Shown here: one piece after another, positions 18,786-31,172 of the stretch | Layout: each line of letters starts with the position of its first letter | Numbering within the stretch: position 1 is the stretch's first letter | Assembly (NCBI GenBank): GCA_030280995.1 | Contig: JASXTE010000011.1 | Location: 24,949,817 to 25,013,816, forward strand | DNA: 64,000 nucleotides | Direction: 5' to 3' | DNA from: Hemileia vastatrix | Taxonomy: Eukaryota; Basidiomycota; Pucciniomycetes; Pucciniales; Zaghouaniaceae | Notes under the pieces: model-generated | The model's database searches: none | What the model saw: only the letters and a program-made list of their open reading frames with translations | What the model was told of the DNA's origin: nothing | Translations under genes and position numbers: made by a program

Positions 18786-19919
18786 ATGAGTTCAACGTCT
18801 ATTCAACCTGTTTCAAGTACTCCTTCTGAAAGCACATCCTTAGAAAACCGGTCGATTTTCTTGGATTCACCATCAGTTGAACTAAAAGAGTCACCCGCAT
18901 CTTGGACTATCCAGCGAAAATTTGCTATCAGTCTAAAAGATAATGACGATAACTTGGAGAAATTGGACGATTCTAAAATTATGTTTGCTGACCAGCTGAA
19001 CTGCGATCGATTGGGTCCCATTATTCAAAATCCGGAGGCTCCCACAATTCCCAATGCATATGACCACTCGATAAATCCGCATTGCAGGCCCAATTCAGTC
19101 AACACTTCCTTTTCTTCTTCATCCCCTTGTTTAGCCTCTTCTTTCTCCATCTCATCACATCAGTCAAATCCTTCTATCACCTCCATATCTTCTGATCAAT
19201 CTCATGTTTCTAAACCACCCCAAATGACTTTTATTCCTGAAAATAAATCTTCTATTATCCGCCAATATCCCAAGTCTGCTCTTCGCTCACCAAAATCAGA
19301 TTCAACTTCCTCTCAATCATCCGTTTTATCTACTCCTGGCTCTATTACGCCTCCCTCTTATACATCCCGTCGTTCTGGCACATGTGTTCATTTTTTGGAC
19401 TTGCCTGGTCCTGCGGAAGATGATTCTACCGACATTTTAATTCGAAGATTGATTGCTAGCCAAGACAATCATGGAGTCTTTAGCTTTGTTGAAAGAATGC
19501 TTGAGTGGCCTATTTCTTTAACTTTGACTTCTTCCAAACAAAAATATGAAACCGCGCGTCGAATCACTTCTCCAGCTGCCAGGGCGAGACTGGGTCAAGC
19601 AGGGCATAAGCCTTCCCTTTCATTGGTTGATTTAATGGAAACCCTTCAGACGTTTGAGCTCACAAAATCTAGAAGTGACCCATGTTTGCACCAACTACCT
19701 CAACACTTAAACCTCAATCCATTAGATTGCCAGCTTTTATCTTCAGATGGCGATGAATTCAATCAGATAACTTCACCAACTATGGGATCAACACCGAGTA
19801 AAGATGCCGAAAACATCGATGAAAGCCATCCAGACGCTTGGTTAAACTGGAACTTTTTGTTAAACAACATATCTAACTTTAACACGCCATTTAAAAAACA
19901 TATTCCTGTTTTTGATTGA
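18786..19919 (+). CDS. Serine-rich protein of unknown function
   Basis: Not recognised. The 377-residue protein begins MSSTSIQPVSS. Residues about 95-210 are serine/proline-rich (TSFSSSSPCLASSFSIS; SALRSPKSDSTSSQSSV) and probably disordered. A more ordered part follows (GTCVHFLDLPGPAEDDSTD, DILIRRLIASQ, FVERMLEWPISL, SPAARARLGQ, LVDLMETLQTF), ending in HPDAWLNWNFLLNNIS. There is no signal peptide or membrane segment. The frame stays open upstream of the ATG back to an acceptor at 18747 (TNPAPSDPIYSV before the ATG), so an upstream exon may extend it. It has ordinary CpG and codon use, no repeat in the window and no stops, so it is the best candidate for a host gene. Confidence 0.65.
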   Translation: MSSTSIQPVSSTPSESTSLENRSIFLDSPSVELKESPASWTIQRKFAISLKDNDDNLEKLDDSKIMFADQLNCDRLGPIIQNPEAPTIPNAYDHSINPHCRPNSVNTSFSSSSPCLASSFSISSHQSNPSITSISSDQSHVSKPPQMTFIPENKSSIIRQYPKSALRSPKSDSTSSQSSVLSTPGSITPPSYTSRRSGTCVHFLDLPGPAEDDSTDILIRRLIASQDNHGVFSFVERMLEWPISLTLTSSKQKYETARRITSPAARARLGQAGHKPSLSLVDLMETLQTFELTKSRSDPCLHQLPQHLNLNPLDCQLLSSDGDEFNQITSPTMGSTPSKDAENIDESHPDAWLNWNFLLNNISNFNTPFKKHIPVFD

Positions 19920-20584
19920 TGAAATTTCAAGTTATGCTAGCCGCTTCAAAAAATATTGTAGCTTCTCCATGTTTTGAATTCAAAATGTGAGCTTAATGAA
20001 TGAAAAATTAGGAACGACTATAGTCAGCGCCTCATTTAACTGTTCTATGTAGACACTTATTTTATTTTTTTAATTGAATTTGATGACCTATTGTCATCCG
20101 CTAGTGTAAAATTCTCATTTTTTTTGTTCTTCCTTATTTTTTTCTAAAAATGTTGTCAAGAAAAAACATAAGTGAGGCGCGACGGACAAAATATCGCCTT
20201 AACTTTGCTTAATTATGTGAATGCTAAAGTGATTGGGTGAGGGTTTTGATTTATTGAAAATAAAGGCAGTTGATTGAAACCTCTATCACATAAATAATGG
20301 CCATCTGCCTCTTCAATTGGATGTGATAATGGGGTACTGTGATCATTGTTAAGTGTGGGTCACCATCTTTGAGGGAGTATATCAAGTCAACACCAGCTAT
20401 ATCCATTGAATAAATTGCATGTCTAGTTATTTATCTACTGATACAGTCTGCAAAGATGTGTGGATTGGAAAAAATACACAAGCTGTTGGTTTCAATAAGT
20501 GCACCCAATCACAATTACATCTCACTTGGGCCACTTCAAAACACAGTTAGCCATAGACACCACGCAACTGCCCACAAGAAAGTA
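19920..20584 (+). other. 3' flank of the serine-rich gene
   Basis: No ORF is supported. AATAAA-type sites (GAAAATAAAGG near 20257) could serve polyadenylation. The tail merges into low-complexity sequence. Confidence 0.35.
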
Positions 20585-20749
20585 CTCACTTTTTTTTTTT
20601 TTTTTTTTTTTGTTTCAGCACTCCACACATCTATGCCCAGAAATCTCACCTACTGGTATTGAAAGCTCAAATCCCCCCCCCCCCCAAAAAAAAAATACAA
20701 AACTGTTTAACCTAAAAATAAAAACATCACTTACAAAATCTCTTTTGTC

Positions 20750-20800
<51 letters not shown>

Positions 20801-20870
20801 ACAACAACCAAAAACAAAAAAATAAAAGACCAAATTGAAAAAAAAAAAAAGGCAAACCTGTTTTCCTCCT
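20585..20870. repeat. Homopolymer cluster (T, C, A runs)
   Basis: The cluster has a T-run of about 20 at 20590-20611, a C-run then A-run near 20674-20695, and an A-run of about 46 at 20754-20799. A shorter A-run lies near 20838. Lengths of such runs are error-prone in sequencing. Two A-runs could be retroposed tails, but no upstream source is seen. Confidence 0.8.
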
Positions 20871-20899
20871 TCAGCTAATATTTGTTTCAACACAAAAAG

Positions 20900-21085
20900 T
20901 GGTTTGGCCAATTATTTAAGTTCACCAGCCCAATTTTATGCATTTAGACTCTGATGCTTGGCCAAATGTTGGAGTTCACCAGCCAGTTTTAAGTATCTTG
21001 AGCCTTTATATCAGTTTTCACTGGTCAATTTTGACCATTTTATCATTTGTTATTTGCCCGTAAATCAGTATCCACCAGTAGAATT
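20900..21085. repeat. Degenerate 53-bp tandem repeat (GTTCACCAGCCAATTTTA)
   Basis: There are about three units. TTCACCAGCC followed by a T-run recurs at 20930 and 20983 (exactly 53 bp), with decayed units beyond. The same period and core occur at 59947-60170. Confidence 0.6.
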
Positions 21086-21431
21086 AACAATCAAATAAGT
21101 AAATAAAATAAAAAAAAAGGTCAAATATAATATAATCAAAAATAGAGTAAGATCAAATAAAATAAAATAGTATAGAATAGAATAGAATAGAATAGAATAG
21201 ACTAGAATAGAAAGAAGTGAAATAAAATAAAACAAAGCATAATATTATAAATACAAATTGAATCAAATAACATCAACTAAAACAAAGTAGATTTTTTTTT
21301 TTTCTTTAACAAAATGGGACCCAAACATCAAGACTTTTTATTTTATTTTATTTTATTTTATTTTTTTATCTTTTTTTATCTTTTATTTTTAAAGAAAAAT
21401 GATAGAAAATGTTGTCACTTTGTCAGGCATT

Positions 21432-21481
<50 letters not shown>

Positions 21482-21520
21482 ACATAGATGGAATGAAAAA
21501 AGAAAAAAGAAAAAAAAAAA
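21086..21520. repeat. AT-rich simple repeats
   Basis: The region holds A-rich AATAAAATAAAA sequence, an (AGAAT)n stretch near 21172-21205, a (TTTTA)n stretch near 21335-21365 and a T-run of about 40 at 21435-21474. No gene was seen. Confidence 0.8.
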
Positions 21521-21591
21521 AAAAAAGATAACTCAATGTACTAAAAATAGACTTTGGAAGAAATTGAAAGTTTGAAAACATTGTTGTGAAG

Positions 21592-21643
21592 CAATTTTAT
21601 AGTGAATAAAAAAAAAAAAATTTTTTTATTCACCATAAAATTG
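21592..21643. repeat. Near-perfect hairpin
   Basis: CAATTTTATAGTGAATAAA pairs with TTTATTCACCATAAAATTG around an A/T core, and weaker pairing extends outward (TTGTGAAG with CTCATAAC). It resembles a small fold-back element. Confidence 0.7.
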
Positions 21644-21660
21644 TCTCATAACACTTTTCT

Positions 21661-22063
21661 TATCAGCATGAAAATTTAAGTGAATTAAAATAATGTTCAT
21701 TCTTTCCAGATCTTTGTGTTGTTAAATTTAAAACTTGGCAAATTAGTTCATGAAAAACATTTAACTGATCAAAAAAAAATGGTGTCAAAAATTTAAAGAT
21801 AATTTTCTATTTTTAATTCAAATATAGGTTGAGGGATTCTCATGCCCAGAATGACATTAGTAGTTCAATCAGAAATCCATCAAGATTGAGATATATCTTT
21901 TTTTTTTTTAATGTAAAAAACTAATTCTGGAGATATCTCTTTATTAATGAAGTGGATTTAAAAAAATAATTTCTCTCATCCATGCCACAATATGATAAAT
22001 ATTAAAAAAAATAAATTGAGATATTGGGCTTGATTTTATTAGAATAAAGTGGAATTAATTGTG
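21661..22063. other. AT-rich stretch, nothing recognised
   Basis: No ORF, inverted repeat or match to other parts of the window was seen here. Confidence 0.4.
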
Positions 22064-22748
22064 TGTCAGGCTGAGTTCAAGTACAGAGACTTGAGTAGCT
22101 TGATGAGTCAGTTGTCTTGAAGATTTTAATGGTATTATATGACTACTGTAGTACAAATCCAATAAGTATTAGAATAAAACTCAATATAAGGGTCTCAGTA
22201 ATTTAATCTCACTAATGATAAATGGTTTACAATTTATAGTTGGTAGAAAAATAGAGAAAATAATTAAAAAACTATTCAAAGAATTTTAATAATACTAATG
22301 AAATGTATTGTAATAGTAATGGTTATATGTTTTAATTGTAATGATAAAGAATGTAGAAAATAAGACCAAAAACCCCCTCCTTATATACCCAATAATTCAC
22401 CAATGTGTTCCCCTGATTTACCAATCCTATACACAGCCAATGACACCTCAATCTAGCTAGTAAACATACCCATCAAACTAAGTAGTAACCAATAACACAA
22501 GTAGAATAATATCACATGCCAAAATCATGAAATAATAGGAATCATCCATCAAAATAAAAGAATAAACCAAAAAAAGAGTATATGCGTGTAATACCTTAAA
22601 ATAAAAGACTAAAAAAGGAACAAATAGCACTAAACATAACACACAATTAAGGGGGATAAACAGTATAAATGAGAGAGCTAATTATTCTAAATTATTCTAA
22701 ATTAATACATGAAATCCCCATCCCAATATGACCAATATTGACTGAGAA
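22064..22748 (-). repeat. Diverged partial Ty3 LTR
   Basis: It starts TGTCAGGCTGAGTTCAAGTA and stays alignable to the first ~690 bp of the array LTR, but with many differences and small indels. It ends at ATTGACTGAGAA, where the next LTR begins. The composite LTRs (from 41090 and 50226) begin close to that same alignment point, so this may be the left part of a second LTR subtype. Confidence 0.65.
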
Positions 22749-24244
22749 TGTCAAGCTAAGGTCAAGTACAAAGACTTGAACTAGCTTGAATGGTCAGTTG
22801 TCTAGAAGATTTTAATGGTACTATATGAATACTGTAGTACAAATCCAATAAGTATTAAAATATAACTCAATATAAGGGTCTCAGTAATTTTAATCTCACT
22901 AATTATATCTGGCTTACAATCTTAAAGTGGGTAGAAAAATAGATTTAATAAATTCAGATACTATTCAAAGACTTTATAAGTACTCTTGATATGTATTGTA
23001 ATTGTATTGGTTATATGTTTAATTGTAATGATAAAGAATGCAGAAAAGAAGACCAAAAACCCCCTCCTTTTATACACAATTACTTTCCCAATGACCCCCT
23101 TGATTTACCAGCTCTATACCCAGTTAATTACGCCTCATTCCAGCTAATAGACATGTCTAGAAAAAAAAAGAGTGACCAGTAACATAATTAGAATGATATC
23201 ACCTGCTAAAATCCTGTAGTAATATGGATAATCCATCAAAAAAATGAAGAATAAGCAAAAAAGAGAGTATATGTGTATTATACATTAAAATAAAACACTA
23301 AAAAGGGAAAATTAAGACTAATTATTACTTAATAATAAGGGGGATTAACAGTAGAAATGTTGGGGCTAATCATGACATTATACTACGTGAAATCCCCATT
23401 CAACAATAACCAAAATTGACTGAGAAACCACCTAAAAACCCAAAAAAGGGTGTGAGATGTGGGGTAACTACATGCAGTCTTTGGCAGGCGCTTGCACGGT
23501 TAAATCCTTGACTAATTTAGGAAAATTTAAGCATGGTAGTGAATTAAAGCGCCAAGATTGAGGTTATTGATGAAATTAGTGCATATAAAGAGGGTCAATG
23601 CATTTATAATTAAGCTAGGACACTAAATAAGCGCCTGTCGCCTATTTTAGTGTGTTTCCCCACAGTGGGCATAGAATACGGGGTAATTATAGTGTGAAAA
23701 AGCTAACTTTGTTAAAGATGAAGCTATTCACACGGGAAAAATGCAGGCAGTATGTGGCCAGTACACAGAAGCCATTTCTGGCATAAAAAACACCAAATTT
23801 GAAAAGTGTTTTTTTTATGAATTTGACTAACCAAATAAATATTCCTAATTAAGACAAATTGATCTGTCAAAGTGCATTTTTTAATATTAATAAATTTATA
23901 GCACCTATAATCAACTTTTAAGTGATTTAAAGCACATTTCTTGTTTTTTACATAAAACAATGAAAACAACAGCTTTAAGTGTACTTAAAAATTAGGTAGC
24001 CTTATTTTTAAGATTCTTAAGATTACCCTAACATATTCCAACTCAATATTAAGTACATAAGACTTATAAAAAGTGGATATATGCATGTATATAAGGTGTT
24101 ATAATGGCATATTTTGTATATTATCATAAATTTACTTATGTATACTATTTGTGTACTCTAATTTATTGCTCCCATGTATAGTCCATATATTTAACATAAC
24201 TTATAAGTAATTTTTACTCAGTCCTGAGGATATCCAGCCTGACA
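22749..24244 (-). repeat. Ty3 LTR 1 (3' LTR of copy 1)
   Basis: 1496 bp, from TGTCAAGCTAAGG to ATCCAGCCTGACA, with TGTCA/TGACA inverted ends. On the minus strand it follows a purine tract GGGTGGGAAAG (24245-24255). A plus-strand open frame inside it (22991-23182) is not considered a gene. Confidence 0.88.
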
Positions 24245-24255
24245 CTTTCCCACCC
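24245..24255 (-). promoter_or_regulatory. Polypurine tract, copy 1
   Basis: GGGTGGGAAAG on the minus strand directly abuts the 3' LTR, the expected position of the plus-strand primer. The same tract abuts LTR 2. In copies 3 and 4 it reads GGGTGTGCAAG. Confidence 0.7.
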
Positions 24256-24422
24256 AAAAAAACAATAAAAAAATGATAAGTTATACACTTTTTTTATTTT
24301 TTATTATTTTTCAGGTATTTGGAAAATTCTGTAGCATTAAAGATTAATACTTTAAAGAAATAAAACATAACAAAATATTATGAGTACTGGTTACCTAACC
24401 CCTCAGCTGGTTGAACAGGAAT

Positions 24423-27400
24423 TCATTTCTGTATAAATTTTATAAGAAGGTAGGATTGATTTGAAATTTCTTTTTCAGGTATCCATTTATCAAATTTATT
24501 TGATTTCCCCTTAAATCTTAATAAATACTCAGTTCATTTCTATTTAGTAAGAATTCTTTTCTTGAGTATTTTTTAAATCTCTGCCTTTTCCACAATTTCT
24601 TCAGGTTGCTTTTTAGGCCTTCCTCTTCTTTTTGGAAATAAGTCAGGATAATTTTCATGGTAAAGTTTTAATAATGAGATAGGGAAAACTGGATGTTTCC
24701 TATCATATGGGGCATATAATATGACTTCCACAGCATTATTACCAACCATTTTTCTTACTAAAAAAGGTCCTACAAAGGGAACCTTCAATTTAACATTACC
24801 TTGTAAGCTATAATGTAGTGTTGAAATTAGGACTTAATCTCCTTTTTTGAATTCAAATTCTTTATGAGATTTATCCCACCTTTTCTTTTCATATTCAAAT
24901 GCTTTTTGGATGAATTCCTCTGCATGCTTTATACAAATTTGTTGCATATGAATAAAGGATTTAGTACCAGGGTGTATATCTAACCTTGGTAATTTATTTA
25001 AATGATTTACTGGGGTATTTGGTACATATTCCAGCCAGAGTTCAAATGGTTTTTTCTCTGTCACAGAATGATTTATGCTATTATAAGCAAATTCAAGGCC
25101 ATGAATTAATTTTACCCAGTCATGTGTAAATTTCTCAATGTCTTTGTACTCTAATCCAAAGTAACAATATCTTCTGATCATATCTTCCAGAGTCTGTATC
25201 ATTCACTCAACCAGTCCATCAGTTTGTGGATGGTGTTCTGTGGACAATTTCAAATGAAAACCTGATACTTCCATTAAAGAAGTCCATAATTCTGAAGTAA
25301 ATTTTGGGTCTCTGTCAGAGATTACAGCTTTGGGGAACCCAGCAGTATTAATCATTTGAATCCACCATATCAATTCCAAGTCTTTTTCAGATACCTCTTT
25401 ATGGGTAGGGATAAACTTACACATTTTTGTTAGTCCATCCACAATTAACCAGTAAGAATTGAAACTTTCTTTTCAAGATAATGGTAAGCCATTTAAATAT
25501 TCCATGTTTATAATTTCCCATGGAGCTTTTGGCTGCTCTATTAGTTGAAACAACCCAGCTCTCTTACAATTCAATCTTTTAGATTTCTGACAAGAGTCAC
25601 ATGTTTCAATGTATTTTTGTACAACTTCTTTCATTTTTATCCACTAGGCTGTATTTTTAACTCTGGTTAATGTTTTGTTAAAATCAAAATGATCAGCTAA
25701 GATGTCATCATGACAAGTACTCAGCATTAACTTTTTCATAGAAGGTGGTATAACTATTACATTATTTAGCTTTTTTCTGTAATATATGAGTTCATCTTCA
25801 ATTGAAAGTATACCTTTTTACAATGCATTTTAACACTTTGAAGATAAATTTTTAATTAATGCACTCATTGAGGCATTTTTTGTATCATTTAAGATGTTTG
25901 ATAATTAAAAAAAATCTTTATCAGATGAATAACTTTCTAATATTTTTTGTAAAAACTCTTCCATTAAATCCAATATATAAATCCCAAATATATGTATTAC
26001 CTCACTTTCAGGAACATAAGCTGGGTTGTCAGTATCATTTGACAAAGGAATTCCAGATAACAAATCCATATTAGAATGTAATGTTCCTGCTCTGTGAGTG
26101 ATTTTTATCCTTCCTCTGTATTCTTGTACAGAGAGTTTCCATCTAAACATGTGTCTATTTGGTGTTTTCATGCTTATTCACTACAAAAAAATACCTGGAA
26201 CCTGCTAGAAGGTGCCAATCCCTCAATCAATTTGTGACACAAGAATAACTCAGATTTGATGCCATGAGAGCTAGCATGCTCAGTGCTCAGTGCAAAGTCT
26301 TGAAAGAAGAATTAAAGCTGAGCTAGAACTGAATCAAATTAAAGATAGGGATTGGCACCTGTGATCAGGTGCCTACATTTGTTTTCTGGTGATTAATGAT
26401 TTCACTGCACTCTAATCTGTAATTAATTCAAACTTCTGTTCTTCCAGATAGTAATGAAGTTTATTCAGGGTGCACACAATGGCTGAACATTCCACTTAAG
26501 TGTAACCATACCTTAATTAAGTTTTTACTTAAGGTTCTGTATATATAACAGAGAACAACTTGAGATAATTTAACATCTATTATCTATTTTACTGTAAAGC
26601 ATCACCTGACCCTGTAAAGCTTTCACCAGTATAAAAGATAAAAGGGAGGTTAAAATATGGCAGTCCCAATATTGGGGATGAAATTAAGCATTCCTTTAAT
26701 TTGTCAAAGACAGTCTGTCTTTCAATACTCCAAATGAAAGCCTCATTTTTACTGAGAAATTTTTTTAAAGGGGATGAAATGTATTAGCAGTTTTTTATAT
26801 ACTGCCTATAATATCCACAGATACCTAGAAAGCTTTGGACATCTTTCACATTTTTAGGTATATTAATATTTTTTATTGCTGCCACTTTATTATAGTCAAC
26901 AAAAATTTGTAAGCCACATACCACATGTTAAAGTACTTTTAAGGATTGAAACCCATACTTACATTATTTCAATCTTATTGTCATATTAATTTCATCCATC
27001 TTTTGAAATAATCTACTAATTTGATTTAAATTTTTGTCATATGTCTTTGAAAACAATATAATTTCATAAATATACACTAAGATCCATCCTTCAAACATTT
27101 CCTGATGAAAAACACTATCCATCAATTTTTAGAAGACTGATAGGGAAATAATTGGGCCAAAAAGCATTCTCACATATTTATATATCCCCATGTGTGAGGT
27201 TATGAGTAAGAAATTCTGAGAATTATTTTCAACAGGAATCTGGTGGTAGCCTATGTTTCCATCCAGACAGGAAATATATTTTGCTCTTTGTAAGGTATCA
27301 TGGATAGAAGCTATCCTTCATAGAGGGTAAATATCATCCACAGTGATTGTCTTCAGAGCTCTGTAATAACCACATAATCTTTCCTTATATTTTTCATAAG

Positions 27401-30400
27401 AGATTAAAGCCAGTGAAATAACACAATACTTAGGTGTTGTGTCTACTTTTTCATCAATACCCATTTCTAACAACATCTTAATGTTGTATTAAATGTCTTT
27501 CCATTTTTCAGGAGAAGCTGGGTAAAGTTTATTTTTCAAGCTGCCAGGAATATAATCCAAATCACAACTTAAGGAGATTTTCATCTCATGGTCTTTGACT
27601 AATCCTAGTTCATTTGAACCAAGAGAAAATGCCATAGGATAAGATTTTATCAATTTCAAAAGATTTTTTTCTTCAATTTTTGACAGTTGGGGACTGAAAG
27701 AGACTTTTTGGATTTCATTTTCCAATTCAACCACTTCAGAGGTGGCTCTTCCACCCTGGAGTTTCTCTTCTTTAGGAGAAATGGAATAAATTGAATTTTA
27801 GGAGAAAATCTTGAATTTTCTTTTTCCATTCACACCTATAGTGAAGCAACTATTTTCAGGATCTAGTTTAATTCAAAATTTGGTCAATAAGTCATTTCCA
27901 ATAATAAACCAATCACTACAATTATCAATATCCATTACTAAAAATTCACATACTGCTTTTACATATCCATTATTTTATTTAAAGAATATAGCAGTTTTGT
28001 ATTTGAAAATTGGACATAACACTGAACCAAAACCCCCCCAGTTCTTTGTCTGTACACTTTCCAGTTTATCTGTGTACTTATCATCAAGTTTCATTAAAGT
28101 GTTGACAGAAACTAGATTACCTGAAGCCCCAGTGTCAAGAATGGCATTCATTTCTTTTACACATATTATAACAGGTGCTCTAATAGGTGTGATATTGTAA
28201 GTATTATGATTTACATCTTATATTATTTAAGCTTCACCAATTTCAGTTAAATATTCATCTGTGGGAGTTATTGCATCATTCAGAAAAGTAATATCATGTT
28301 CTAATAAAAATACCTCATTTTCATCATCACTGCAAGAAATTTTACTTTTACAATATTCACTAGAACCATCCTTTTCATCTTAATGATTACTAGGTTCAGA
28401 ATATTGTGAGTTCTCAATAGCATTTATTCTCTTCCTACAAGTATGAACTTTAACCCAAGGTTCATTAAATTTGTAGCAAATTTTACTTTCTTGTATCTTA
28501 GGAACAAGAGGATCAGAAGATTTTTTCCTCTCCACTTGTAACCTACTTGTAGTAGGCTTAACTACCTCAATATTTTGCTTAAAATGATTATATCATGTCT
28601 TATATTTATGGTTCAATAATATTTCATTGCATATATTAAAAAATTCAGAAGTATTCCTGATAGTTTCAGTTCTAGCTACAATAATGTCTCTAACTGATAT
28701 AGGCAATATATATATAATTTTTCTTTCCACTCATCATCATCCATTTTTGGATCCATGGATTTCATGATTTTTATTAAATTTATTAAAAATACCACTGGTT
28801 TAACCCCAGAATTTGGATTATATCTGCTTTTTTCATACAATCTTGGTTGAGTGATTCTAAATTTTTGGCCACCAAATTGTCTTTCAATCAGTGCCTTCCA
28901 TTAAATCCAGGATTAGTTAATTTCCTCACTCAATACAGATTCAAACCCTAATAAGGCCACATCTTTAAATAAAGATATCAATTTTGATGTAAATTCATCA
29001 TCAGGTCATTTGTATGAAAATTTTAAGTTATCAATTCTCTGAATGAATTTTTGCCAATCAAATTTTGAATCCCCGTAAAAAGAAGGGTACTGATCTAACT
29101 TAGGCCAGTTCTTTTGGTTAGTTTTTGCTTCCCTAACCTGAGGAATATTAAGTAATTCACTTACTTTAGAAGGATGATCATTTATTTTATCCGTTACTGA
29201 TTTTATATTCTCAGAGCCCATGACACTATGTTCATGTTCAATCATTGGTTTATCATTTGAGTGTTTCATAAAAACTGGTACTATTTCCACATAAGAGGTA
29301 TTATCTTTTACTTTATCAGTATTTTTCAAAATTTTAGCAATTTAAATTTATACTCTTTGTAAACTATCTTTTATTACAGGTACATTAGTTAAGGTATTAT
29401 TCCTATTTGAAAAAGACAATTTTACACGTCCCTCTATGGTAGCCATAGTTTTCTGAGAATGTTCCAATTTATTTTCTAAATTCTTAATCTCAGAGTTTAA
29501 TCTTTTATTTTCATTGATTAATTCATTATTTGAATTCTCAATAATATTTAACCTATTGGCTGTTGTACTCAATGATTGTGTGAGGTTTAATAATACACGT
29601 TCTGTATTATTGTTTGACTCTCTAGAGAATTCTTCCAATTTTACAATTCTTAATAATCATTTCCTAATTATTTTTGATTCCATTGGATTTTTTTTTAGAA
29701 AATTTTCAATTTTTTCTGTGTCCAATTCAGAAGACTCATCATCAGGCTCAAGATTTAATTCATTTGGTTCCATTTTTATATTTACAGCATTATCCTGGTG
29801 GTCAATAAAACTATGTAAATTGTCCTCATTTAAAGAAAAGTTTAACATGTTATATTCAAATGAATAATTTTTTAAATCCTTATCAATTATATCCAATAAC
29901 TCTCTATCAATTTCATTACCTATATATAATTTATTTTTAGGATTATATAATTGATCCTGAGAAGATGTATGACTTACCAAGGTCTTATTCTATTTCCCCT
30001 GTAAGGATGACTGCTGGAGCCCAGCTGTTGAGGGCTGTTGTAGTTTTGGGTGTACCAGTCCCACTTCCATTTGCTTAAAGTAATTTTTTGGTCCTCCTCT
30101 TGGGCTGGAGGAGTGGCTATGGAGCTGTTGGACGCAACTGTTGTTGGTTGAGACTTTCTTTCCACTAGAGCTTGATTGACTTCTATGAAACCCTGAGCTG
30201 CTCTTTTCTCCAGATTGTTTATCTGGTCTACTATGTTGTTTACTCTTATTGTTAAGGTGTTCAGTAGAGTGGATAGGGAGTGAATTTGCTCTTGTAAGGT
30301 ATTTCTTGTTTTCTTTATTGATAACTGTTTTAACAGTTTTCCATTTCCTCCAGAGACATTTGTGGAGTGTTGCTGTTTGTGGGGGAATCCTGGCCCTCCA

Positions 30401-30401
30401 T
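24423..30401 (-). pseudogene. Ty3 chromovirus gag-pol, copy 1, inactive
   Basis: Reading 5' to 3' on the minus strand: an N-terminal coiled-coil Gag part; Gag core (LDQYPSFYGDSKFDWQKFIQ, 29006-29329); protease (NAILDTGASGNLVSVNTL, about 28085-28150); RT (from 27734); RNase H tail (HMFRWKLSVQEYRGRIK, near 26140); zinc-binding H2C2 and integrase core (VDGLTKM, VISDRDPKFTS, EHHPQTDGLVE; 25203-25442); IN C-terminus (FPISLLKLYHENYPDLFPK); and a C-terminal chromodomain remnant (EYLLRFKGKSNKF, DKWIPEK). In-frame stops occur after DGLVE, KKGD, YPL, TKF and FSYK, among others. The RT box reads YIYE instead of YIDD (27063-27074). The Gag and Pol frames also differ by an indel. Confidence 0.87.
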
Positions 30402-31172
30402 TTCAATTTTCTGTAAAAGGTCTTTCAGCTCTAGGTATTAAGCTATAAGGTTTTGCCTTATTACTCACAATATCATTGTTTTCACATATTTTTACATGGA
30501 ATTAAATCAAAGAATTGAAATTTGAGATATTAAAACTTCAAAAGGAGTTTTAACAGTATTTATAAATACCACTGAAGACAATTTTATTGCTTACTTCTAG
30601 GTATTAAGTGAATTTATAAGTGCCAAAAGTCAAATATGCTTTTATGTGGTCACTTGATTTAACTGGTCTACAATATGTAGCCATGTTTTTATATGTAAAA
30701 AAGAAAATCTGTCAGTAAGATTCTTTGTAAATATTAAATGAATTTTACAAACCAATAAAAAGGGATTAAGAGTCCTGTTAAAAGAAAACAATTAATCAGT
30801 TTTTATTAACTGGTTTATTATCTGCAAAGATCACAAATTAAATTTGTCTATTGACAGACTCCCACTAATAAAAATTTTATGTTAAATTAGTGGTAAAAAT
30901 TTTTATCTGAAAAGATCACAAAATCAATTGGTCTATTGACAGATTCCCACTAATAACAATTATATGTTAAATTAGTGGTAAAATTGTTGATTCAATATCA
31001 CAATTTTATTATATAACAGGGCTTCTTTTTCTGAAATCACTATATAAGTGACCCCAACCTGTTGTAATTATCCAAATATTTCTATAGGGATTTTTTTTTC
31101 TTGTAGCCTCTTTTTTTGAATTTTTACTTACTGGAAGATAACCAACAGAATTCTTGAGGAAAGGTCCCCAAT
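30402..31172 (-). other. 5' leader of copy 1 with duplicated hairpin and PBS
   Basis: About 770 bp lie between the LTR and the gag start. Two direct 85-bp repeats each contain a hairpin CCACTAAT...ATTAGTGG (30862-30893 and 30947-30978). The primer site candidate TGGGGACCTTTCC (minus strand of 31158-31170) lies two bases from the LTR. I could not assign the tRNA. The same layout is in copies 2 and 3. Confidence 0.6.

Noticed and set aside
20456..20911. Overlapping frames across the homopolymer cluster
   Set aside because: They are translations of A, T and C runs (Lys, Phe, Pro strings).
22991..23182. 63-codon plus-strand frame inside the Ty3 LTR, also at 39838-40029 and 48972-49163
   Set aside because: It lies in LTR sequence antisense to the element, is broken in LTR 2, and is copied only because the LTR is copied.
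29514..29867. 117-codon plus-strand frame, also at 37936-38289 and 47071-47424
   Set aside because: It is the antisense shadow of the coiled-coil Gag region, repeated because the element is repeated.
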